From positions 248,001 through 312,000 of the forward strand of contig NBIV01000072.1 of assembly GCA_003194525.1 (NCBI GenBank): DNA of 64,000 nt, in the 5' to 3' direction. Origin of the DNA: Gracilariopsis chorda (lineage: Eukaryota; Rhodophyta; Florideophyceae; Gracilariales; Gracilariaceae). Positions 56,653 through 64,000 of the stretch are shown one piece after another. Each line of letters begins with the position of its first letter. The stretch's first letter is position 1. A model generated the notes under the pieces. The model was not told the origin of the DNA. It saw only the letters and a program-made list of their open reading frames with translations, and ran no database searches. A program made the position numbers and the translations under genes.

Positions 56653-56667
56653 GCGGCCTTCGGCCGC
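56653..56667 (-). repeat. 3' terminal hairpin of Helitron 3
   Basis: GCGGCCGAAGGCCGC is a perfect stem of GCGGCC with GGCCGC around GAA, just before the start of unit D. Confidence 0.75.
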
Positions 56668-56790
56668 GGGCGGCACTTTGCACCGCGTTAGGGGAGTGAT
56701 AAACAGCGGTGAGAAGATAAAATAGGTGGATATCAAAAGCAGAAAAAGCAAGTAATTTAATTACATGAATGAAGAACGCAAGAAATATGA

Positions 56791-58151
56791 CTATGGTTGT
56801 GGAAAGATGCAAAACTGTATGGCTTCAGGCAGCACTGGTTTGGTGATGGCCATCGTCATGGAATACATTTTGTGCGAATTTGCAAGTGTAAGCTGCGGTT
56901 CAGGCAGCAGCAGAACATATTCGTTCCTTCCAACGTGCGACAATGTTACATACAGCTGACCGGCGCAGAAGAAGTTTGATCACATCTCTACAACCAAGTT
57001 ATCCAACGTCTTTACCTGTCGTTTGTGAACGGTAGCTGCAAACGCTAAACGAATGGGGAACTGTCTTCGAATCATGCAAATTTCTGCAAAAGAAAACTCG
57101 AAGTCGATACGATGCAGAAACTGTCGTTCCAGCACCTGTCCGTTTTCGTCAAATCGAGCCACCTGCATCGTAAACCGATCGACTAGCACGACTACGAACA
57201 GCTTTCCGTTGACCACAGCAGGATGCAGCACGTCACGAATGACCATAACTGGCACACCAATCTTGAAATCAAAGGGGGGGGGTGGTAATCCAGTAGGTGC
57301 ATACTGATAGGATACCTCGGGAACAAATGTATTGGTGACGTCGGGCTCTGAGTTCTATCCACTGTCAGGTTGTACCGTCTTAGCTGACAGAATAGTGAAG
57401 CGTTCATCAGGAAACAGATCCAGCGTTGCCGCATTGTGTTCATCGACCAAATAATTTGTGGAGGCAATGAGCATTTTGCTGGTTCCACATCCTCCTTGCG
57501 TTGTGTTTAGAGGCACTTCCACAGGAATTGATAAGCTGTTTGCACGCTACCAGTTGACCCGAGTGGTAGTGGAGGGTTGTTGGATATTTTGTTTCGTGCA
57601 ATGGAACGTAGCAGCGACGCAAATGCCGGATCATCGGCTTAGCGTACTTCTCCGGTGAGGTACAGCACTTGAACCGAGCACAATGTCCACAGATCACTCT
57701 TCCACGGCAATTCTTTGAGAACGTTTGTGTACACTCGTTTCACATTTCCACTCGGCGCAGCCTTCATGTATACTTGCAGCAACAATCGAAGCAGCTGGGA
57801 GTAGTCGCTGGATAGAACGATGGTCAAGCCTCCAAACGGAGGGAGGTTTTCCATTCCAGTGCAGCGAAGATCTTTGAGCAACGCATTCATGGGTTCAGAG
57901 AGCTTTCGTGAGAGCATGGACGCCTCATCCAAGACGAGCAGTTGTACTTCACGTAGCAATTCTGCACATGGAGATCGGGGACCGTACTTATACAGAGTGG
58001 CTGTAGTGCTGCTTGTGTTGTCCCTATAAGCTACACCCAGTCCGAGCATACTATGTAAAGTGCGGCCAGCTTCGTGAAACGATGCTGCAATGCCTGTTGT
58101 AGCAGGAGACCTGCACACGAGCTCAGCCTTGCCTAGGTCCCAGGCCAGCAA
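56791..58151 (-). pseudogene. Helitron 3 PIF1-like helicase, N-terminally deleted
   Basis: The frame at 58151-57639 holds ATTGIAASFHEAGRTLHSML, Walker B as LLVLDEASMLSRKL, GGLTIVLSSDYSQLLRLL (motif III, with Asp-Tyr for the usual Asp-Phe) and CSVQVLYLTGEVR. After a stop and frame changes, the C-terminal domain (57255-56980) has MPVMVIRDVLHPAVVNGKLF and RRQFPIRLAFAATVHKRQVK. Beyond a TGA, the text CAGQLYVTLSHVGRNEYVLL gives motif VI, and the protein would end at 56791 in PEAIQFCIFPQP. Walker A is absent because of the deletion. Confidence 0.8.
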
Positions 58152-58159
58152 ACAGTGCC

Positions 58160-58685
58160 CAAATCAGCAAAAAGTTACGACACTGCGCTATTGGCAAAGC
58201 CTGAATGGGATGGAAAATAGTGGTTAGGGTCAGCAAGCGAGATGCATTTGGCACTGAGCCAGTGCAGTATATACGTCTGTTGCAGGCATTTCTGCAATGA
58301 AACTTCAGTGTACACTGCACTGGCACAGTGCAACTTGCTACGTGTTGGAATGGCGCAGTGCAATTTGCCACGTGTTTGAATGAACAGCCTGGTGTTGCTG
58401 CTGAGTGGCTGGCAATACAATTTGATTGTATTGCAAGCCATCAGCAGCCATTGCACAGTAAACATGCAGCAGCAGCAGGTATTTAACTGAACGCTTTGCT
58501 GCTGCTGCTGCTGCTGCTGCTGCTGAATGTTTTTAATGGTAGGGAGGCGTTGCGTTAAATGGGCGTTTTGCATGCGCAAACGGGGTCGTGTAAAGCGAAT
58601 TTGTGGCGCAACGCCTCCCGTCAGTCAACAACACCCCCCTCATACATGAGCAAATCATTAATAGTGGGGTGTTGAGATGTTGAGA
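58160..58685 (-). repeat. 5' end region of Helitron 3 (unit-like copy E)
   Basis: On the minus strand, TCTCAACACCCCACTATTAATG leads into GTATGAGGGGGGTG. GGGAGGCGTTGCGCC is paired with AACGCAACGCCTCCC, followed by a long CAG tract and repeated GCACTG/CAGTGC motifs. It lacks the GC-rich 3' hairpin and passes straight into helicase sequence, so it is the 5' end of the deleted element and not a complete unit. Confidence 0.7.
58497..58525 (+). repeat. (TGC)n / (GCA)n microsatellite, about 9-10 copies
   Basis: This is an uninterrupted run inside the 5' end of Helitron 3. Shorter runs sit at the same relative place in units B, C, D, F and G (for example near 63217 and 63681). Confidence 0.85.
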
Positions 58686-61600
58686 TCTTGTAAGTCTTTG
58701 AGCTCTGCCGCGATCACCTTGCTGCCCTCAACGGAGCTTCTTCCACGCTTGAAAGACAATTCAAGATAGAACAAAGCGCTTTCTTGGCGTCAGTGTCGGT
58801 ATGCGGATTATCAATACACGCTATGTGTCTCATATCTACGGTTATCGGACAATGTCCTCTTCTAACTCCAAAATGCGCTTTAAAGTAAAAGTCAATACTT
58901 CTAAGACCCATCAACTGTGTCCTTGACATTTTTAGTTATGCAAACAAAACAAAAGGCCTTAATCCACAATTTCAATGCCATCAATGCGTCGCCAAATCAT
59001 CATTTGCAAGTTTCGAAGCATAACAAACAAACAACGTCCCTCTAAATACTAACAAGCAATAACACTCCTGCAGAAAGAACCCATAACGAAATCTTCCTCG
59101 GGCATGCATTTGCCTATGCGGACAGTTGCAAGGCTCAAAAAAGAGCTTTAAAAAGACAAACAAAGACAATAAGCCGTATCACGATTCTAAATATGTGCTC
59201 AAAAGAGGTTCCAAAACAGTTCTACAATTTGTTGAGGAACAACAAGTTGTTGCGAGACTTTGGGATTGTGCAAACCATAGATAAACCGTATAAACTAAGA
59301 TAATAATGTCTATGGCTGCTTTAGTCACCAGTGATGGGCGTTTTGGGTCCCTGAAAGCCAATAGAAGCAGTAAATGGGCGCAGGATTTCAGTTCTTGCCA
59401 TTGCAACATAACATCTAGTAAACTAGAATCACGTGAAAGAGCCCAAATTAAAGCTGGTAACCCTGAAAACGTCAATGATCTAGTGCAAGCCTTCACACTT
59501 TGTGAGAAATAAGACACCAAAATTTTTAATGGTCTTGCAACAATTTAAAACATGGATAAGACCAAGGTGACAATGAAATTTATGGAGAGGAAAAAGATGT
59601 CCTGTTTACCGATACCAATCAAGGCGCAACATGGCAAAAAGTGTTCTGTAGTTGTTAAGTGTGGCATTTGACTGCATTTCTCATAGCTCTCACTGCCGGA
59701 CAGTGTATTGCAAAAATGCAAAAACTCAGATGGAGAAGAGAGACGGAACCGTGCCAAAGAAGTTTGGAATTCTTTTTTCGTGAAAGAAGCGCACCAACAG
59801 TTGCTGTTTCGGGAGCGTAAAGGCTCGTCTGACGTAAAACTGGAAGCAATCCGTCAGGCGTCTGCCTAGTTTCTATCTGACAGCTTTGCTAACCTCATAT
59901 GAGGCCAGAAAACAATGAGAATTAAATCCAACTACTACCGGATGGTGCTTGCTTATGAAGGACCTCTATTTCAACATGTGCAATCTATGAAAAAATTTCA
60001 ATGTCTCTCAGAAACAATCGTGTTTCTCAGAAACAATCGTAGATCCTTTGCAATATATGTAATATGACTGCTAAAAGCCCTGTTATCCGAAAGTTTTGAG
60101 TAGCGCATAAGCTTAAAAGGCCGATTTGAAAACCAAATGTGGGTTTGTTTAACTTTTTGTAAAAATAGAAATGTTTTTGACAGCTTTTACAACAACAAAA
60201 ATTATGATACTGTCAAAACTAACTATAATACTGATTTTTCAACGCTTTCTAAACACGCTTATTAGCGTATGTTAGTAATCTAGCTACTTAAAAATCGTTT
60301 CTATAAATATTTTCTTTCTACAAATTCAAAAAGAAATGTTTGCTTATCATTTGAGCTCTTAACGACATTTTGGTTTATAAATAACGAACAAATCCCTTTG
60401 TTTTAAATATAATAACTTTTGAATGCCTTAACAGCCTTTTTTCCGATTAATACATTAAAAAGGTTTTATAACAACTGTTACGTTTTGATTTTAAGCAGTA
60501 GTGTAAATCTGATCCTGTATGAGATCAATGTTAAATTGAAAATATAGATTGTGGAAAATGACGACTCTTGTATAAAATTTTGAATATGCAGCGGGATCTT
60601 CACAGAAGTGGCACACGACGACGGGTGTCAGTAGTATGTACAAATGAGTGCGTGTTTGTAAGAAATATTAGAACAAAAGAGCTTTGTACTGTAGTGGCAA
60701 GACCGAATACCGAAGCGAGTATTGAAACTGGCCAAACTTGACGACTAAAATAGTGTTAGCGAGTAAACGCGAATTGTACCAATAAACAAGAAATTCAGCG
60801 AGCACGTGCCATGGCAGGCCACACATGTCTCCACTCAATTTGAGATCTTCTATTTCATATTTCAACCTGCAGATGCGCAGTGTCAGGAGATTACTTCTAT
60901 TTCTGCTCTCTATAGACGCCAGGTGAGCGCAACTGAAACGCAAAGTAAAAAGAGACGAGATTGCTGCAGGGCGTGTACATAATGTTTGATAATGGAAGAT
61001 ATGTTAGGTACGACATTCCATATTTCATGTTCGACGATCCGTTTCTACGCTTATGAATCTTTCTACTTTTTAATCTGGTTCCGTGTCCGCTGTCGTAGTT
61101 CGTTCCGTTCATTTGAGAAATCGAGTGAAACAAAGCGTTTGATTATGTTGACACACTCCCAGAACATGAACTAGATGAAGCTTTTACATCGTTCAAAATG
61201 AATGTAGAAAAGCGTACGCAAATGGGCCACAACCATGGTACTGCAAATTTCGAAGTCTTTTCTGCGTTCTTAAAAACTATGTAGCTAAACGCCTGATCGC
61301 AGAGGCCAAGTAAACATCACCAGTTTCCTGGTACTTAGTTCAAGACCTGATTTGCGAATGTGTATCCATTTCATATCAAAAGCTGTGTTGAACAAAATAC
61401 CTTCTGTTGGTGTGGCTTTTAAGTCTTTTTTATTGGATTCATGATGACAGCAATATCAAATTAATACAAGGGAAAGAAGGAAAGCATACCGGAGGAGGAT
61501 TTTGACGTGTTCAAGAAGTGTTTAACATTTAAAGGGGTATTTTGATGCAGAGATAAACACCTTTGTAGTCTTATTGAAGATTTTTAACAGCCATTGGTCT

Positions 61601-62918
61601 GTTTTGTTGGAAATAAAGTCGTTAATGAGACGCGAGAAACCCAGCGATGGACGATTTTGTTTGGAGAAAGTCTTGGAATGAATGTTGATAGGTGCATTCT
61701 GAAGTTGTTCTCTTTCTTTTTTACCTTCTGCCTCAGAGGAGATGAAGCTCTACGTGCGGTGTTATCGGATCTAAACTACATCCTACAGGTGAAAGATTTC
61801 AAGCGAAAAAAGGATTCGCACGGCTGTGATTGCTATTTGGTTTCCCTTTACACCATGTTCAATGCGCACCACGGCTGTATTCCGAAGCAAAGCTATGCCT
61901 CTGGGTACCGCCCGGCTTCAACTGAGATGAGTCGATGGATATCGATTAGAATTTGGATTCTACACGTACTGATGTAGAAGCACCTTTTTCAAACTGACAT
62001 TGTTAGAGAAACAGTGGCCGTACGGTTCTGGTCACAGCATAGTAGAGAACCCCTTGGCATAAGGAAGAATTGTAAACAATGGCAGTGTAGGAAACGAAAG
62101 GCGGAGCAGGACGTCAGGAGACACACTGAGAAGGAAGAAGAGGATCATCTCAATCCAATTCTGCGAGAACGGAAAGGAGAAGAGGGAATGGTCGTGAATG
62201 TTTTGATCGACCCTTGTATAGAGACGACTCTTAAGTCGATGTCCTTGGATACGCGTGACCTTGAGACGCGTGCTATATGGAAAGAGCCATCGAACAAACC
62301 GTTTTAATGAACTGAATCAAAGCTTCGCTCAGAACAGAGAGAACAGTGGGATGTGTATAACCATCAAGATTTTTATGAAGTGAGGAGTGCATTTTTCTGA
62401 TTCTGCTCTATTTGTAGCAGACATTCTCTACACATTGGTTGAGAGATGTGTATCATAATGCTCCGAACTAGTTTATAAAGCACTTGATGAGAAAACGGGA
62501 AGACATATTGGAGTACCTGGAGCATGGGGTGTAGAAGAGCAGCTGAAAGAGATTCGGAATGTAAAAGGTTGTGAACTAGAGATGGTAAATGACGGACACT
62601 CCCCAGCAAAGACGATGATTTAGACACAGAAACAAGTAGTGCCGGTGCCACATGTGAACACGCTACACCCAGTGGGCGCCAAGTGCAAGGCGGCAGGGCC
62701 GCCAAAAACTAAAAATTCAAGGCACTGCCCTCTAAATTAACAGTTCGGCTGCACCGTAACAGCCCGACCTCTGGCCTATATATGAAGGCAAGGCCTCGTG
62801 TGCTTTACAAAATCAACCAAACCGGAAACATTTTGCTTTGCAAAAATCTGGGGACAGAGCAGGATCTTCCTTTTGAGTACTGCGCCGAGTGTTACCATTG
62901 AATCATTACAACATAACA
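58686..62918. other. mostly gene-free, A/T-rich stretch
   Basis: A minus frame at 58929-58714 (71 codons) and a plus frame at 61594-61977 (127 codons), followed by one at 62014-62307 (97 codons, charged), are open but unrecognised. The 60100-60600 part is strongly A/T-rich. A small tandem duplication of TTCTCAGAAACAATCGT lies at about 60005-60041. Confidence 0.35.
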
Positions 62919-63382
62919 CAAGTGGAAACCGCCTTCGGCCGTGGGCGGCGTTGCGCGCCGCGTTGGTTTTGTAGCTTTGTGTATTTAGTAGCGTTCGGAG
63001 GCTCTCCGAGCACTTTGCTCGCTTGCGCTCGCAATAGCGCTCGTAGAACCACGGGGCGCCGCGGCGCCGAGAGTATGTGGAGCCGTAGGGGTTTGTGTTT
63101 AGGTGTATAAATTGACTGCAGTGCCAGCCAATGATGAAAAAACGCGACACGTGGCTTTTTGTAACTGGGTGGCACTGCAGTCATTATGGGAGTGCCAGCC
63201 AGTAAGCAGGAAGCTTTGCTGCTGCTGCTGCTGCTGAATTTTTTAAATGGTAGGGAGGCGTTGCGCCAAATGGGCGATTTGCATGGGCAGACGGGGGCGT
63301 GCAAGAGGATTTTGTGGCGCAACGCCTCCATTCAATCAAGAACACCCCCCTCATAGAGGAACAAATACTTATAATGGAGAGA
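62919..63382 (-). mobile_element. non-autonomous Helitron unit F (464 bp)
   Basis: On the minus strand it runs from TCTCTCCATTATAAG to the hairpin region ACGGCCGAAGGCGG and CCACTTG at 62919. Internal order: GGAGGCGTTGCGCC, 50-base spacer, GGCGCAACGCCTCC, CAG run, GGCTGGCACTCCCATAATG, GGCACTGCAGTCAATTTAT, GGCGCCGCGGCGCC, GCTCGGAGAGCC. It is about 98% identical to unit G. Confidence 0.88.
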
Positions 63383-63846
63383 CAAGTGGAAACGGCCTTC
63401 GGCCGTGGGCGGCGCTGCGCGCCGCGTTGGTTTTGTAGCTTTGTGTATTTCGTGGCGTTCGGAGGCTCTCCGAGCACTTTGCTCGCTTGCGCTCGCAATA
63501 GCGCTCGTAGAACCACGGGGCGCCGCGGCGCCGAGAGTATGTGGAGCCGTAGGGGTTTGTGTTTAGGTGTATAAATTGACTGCAGTGCCAGCCAATGATG
63601 AGAAAACGCGACACGTTGCTTTTTGTAACTGGGTGGCACTGCAGTCATTATGGGAGTGCCAGCCAGTAAGCAGGAAGCTTTGCTGCTGCTGCTGCTGCTG
63701 AATTTTTTAAATGGTAGGGAGGCGTTGCGCCAAATGGGCGATTTGCATGGGCAAACGGGGGCGTGCAAGAGGATTTTGTGGCGCAACGCCTCCATTCAAT
63801 CAAGAACACCCCCCTCATAGAGGAACAAATCATTATAATGGAGAGA
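63383..63846 (-). mobile_element. non-autonomous Helitron unit G (464 bp)
   Basis: Same length and block order as unit F. It begins TCTCTCCATTATAATG directly after the CTTG end of the upstream Helitron, and ends CCACTTG directly joined to unit F. The open frames of up to 203 codons that cross F and G come from the repeat composition and are not taken as genes. Confidence 0.88.
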
Positions 63847-64000
63847 CAAGAGGAAGCGGCCTTCGGCCGCGGGCGGCGCTGCGCGCCGCGATGGAGGAGT
63901 GATAAACAGCGGTGAGGAAAGAAGAGGGTGGAGAAAGCAAAAGCAGAAAAGCAAGTAGTTTAATTCAATGAAAGAAGAATGCAAGAGATACGATTACGGT
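63847..64000 (-). mobile_element. 3' end of a fourth Helitron entering from the right edge
   Basis: The minus-strand sequence matches the 3' end of Helitron 3. It has the helicase stop position (TAA at 63994-63996 in the context Pro-stop-Ser-Tyr), the A/T-rich untranslated part, CACCGCTGTTTATCACTCC, the GCGGCGCGCAGCGCC region, GCGGCCGAAGGCCGC, and CTTCCTCTTG at 63847. The body of the element lies outside the window. Confidence 0.8.

Larger units (their letters stand above)
56643..58685 (-). mobile_element. Helitron 3, internally deleted
   Basis: Its 5' part (58685-58160) is a unit-like end. It is fused near 58155 to the middle of a PIF1-like helicase gene, so Rep, linker and Walker A are missing. 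The 3' end has the GCGGCCGAAGGCCGC hairpin at 56653-56667. The 3' untranslated text (ACCGCTGTTTATCACTCC and flanks) is shared with Helitron 1 and with the right edge of the window. Confidence 0.75.

Noticed and set aside
60100-60600. Strongly A/T-rich stretch considered as a replication origin or matrix attachment site
   Set aside because: A/T-richness alone is not evidence. No repeated motif or inverted repeat was seen there.
62906-63833. Long minus-strand open frames (up to 203 codons, Arg/Ser/Ala-rich) across the Helitron units
   Set aside because: They repeat with the 464-bp unit, are driven by CAG and GC-rich blocks, and shift frame with unit differences. The DNA is explained by the mobile unit.
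62919-63846. Regular repeats considered as a CRISPR array
   Set aside because: The unit is 464 bp, has transposon ends, and no short-repeat/unique-spacer pattern exists; the window is eukaryotic.

Overview
This window looks like nuclear DNA of a eukaryote. It contains no operons, no tRNA or rRNA genes and no bacterial signals. Most of it is a graveyard of eukaryotic transposable elements. Only a few short, apparently uninterrupted host genes survive, at about 49.9-54.3 kb. Intron-poor genes in islands between long blocks of old transposons would fit a florideophyte red alga such as a Chondrus-like species. That is a recollection of genome style, not a species marker seen in the sequence, so I hold it only moderately.

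Layout, left to right. (1) 195-2203: a dead pogo-like DNA transposon with 25-bp terminal inverted repeats (TIRs) and TA target duplications, inserted in an older broken reading frame. (2) 4137-9425: a complete but decayed Ty3/gypsy chromodomain retrotransposon on the minus strand, with LTRs about 10% diverged. (3) 9613-17757: a degenerate Helitron on the plus strand, followed head to tail by two short non-autonomous units (B and C). (4) 20129-24200: a second, more diverged Helitron on the minus strand. (5) 25341-25645: a 67-68 bp minisatellite. (6) 27540-29400: a PIF/Harbinger element with an accessory gene convergent to the transposase. (7) 33.4-38.7 kb: a second, badly decayed Ty3/gypsy element on the plus strand. 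(8) 38.8-43.0 kb: a DIRS-like retroelement encoding reverse transcriptase, RNase H and tyrosine recombinase, minus strand. (9) 46.5-48.5 kb: a second PIF/Harbinger element, with an intact Myb/SANT-like gene convergent to its transposase. (10) 49.9-54.3 kb: three host genes on the minus strand, one Arg/Ser-rich protein and two paralogous secreted cysteine-patterned proteins. (11) 56.1-58.7 kb: an internally deleted Helitron (minus) followed by another short unit (D). (12) 62.9-64.0 kb: two 464-bp units (F and G) directly downstream of a fourth Helitron whose 3' end enters from the right edge.

The most distinctive signal is the Helitron system. Non-autonomous units of about 465-503 bp carry a 5' TCTCTCC start, a subterminal GGAGGCGTTGCGCC inverted repeat, a CAG repeat, ACTGCAGTGCC motifs, and a 3' GGCCGAAGGCC hairpin ending in CTTG. 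They sit in tandem, and three junctions join CTTG directly to TCTCTCC. All three Helitrons of this subfamily have such a unit directly after their own 3' end. The two readable Rep domains share an altered HUH motif (Tyr-His-His). Both Harbinger elements show convergent genes whose stop codons overlap by 4 bp. Almost all transposon genes here are broken; the Myb-like gene at 47686-48483 and the three host genes are the clearest intact reading frames.
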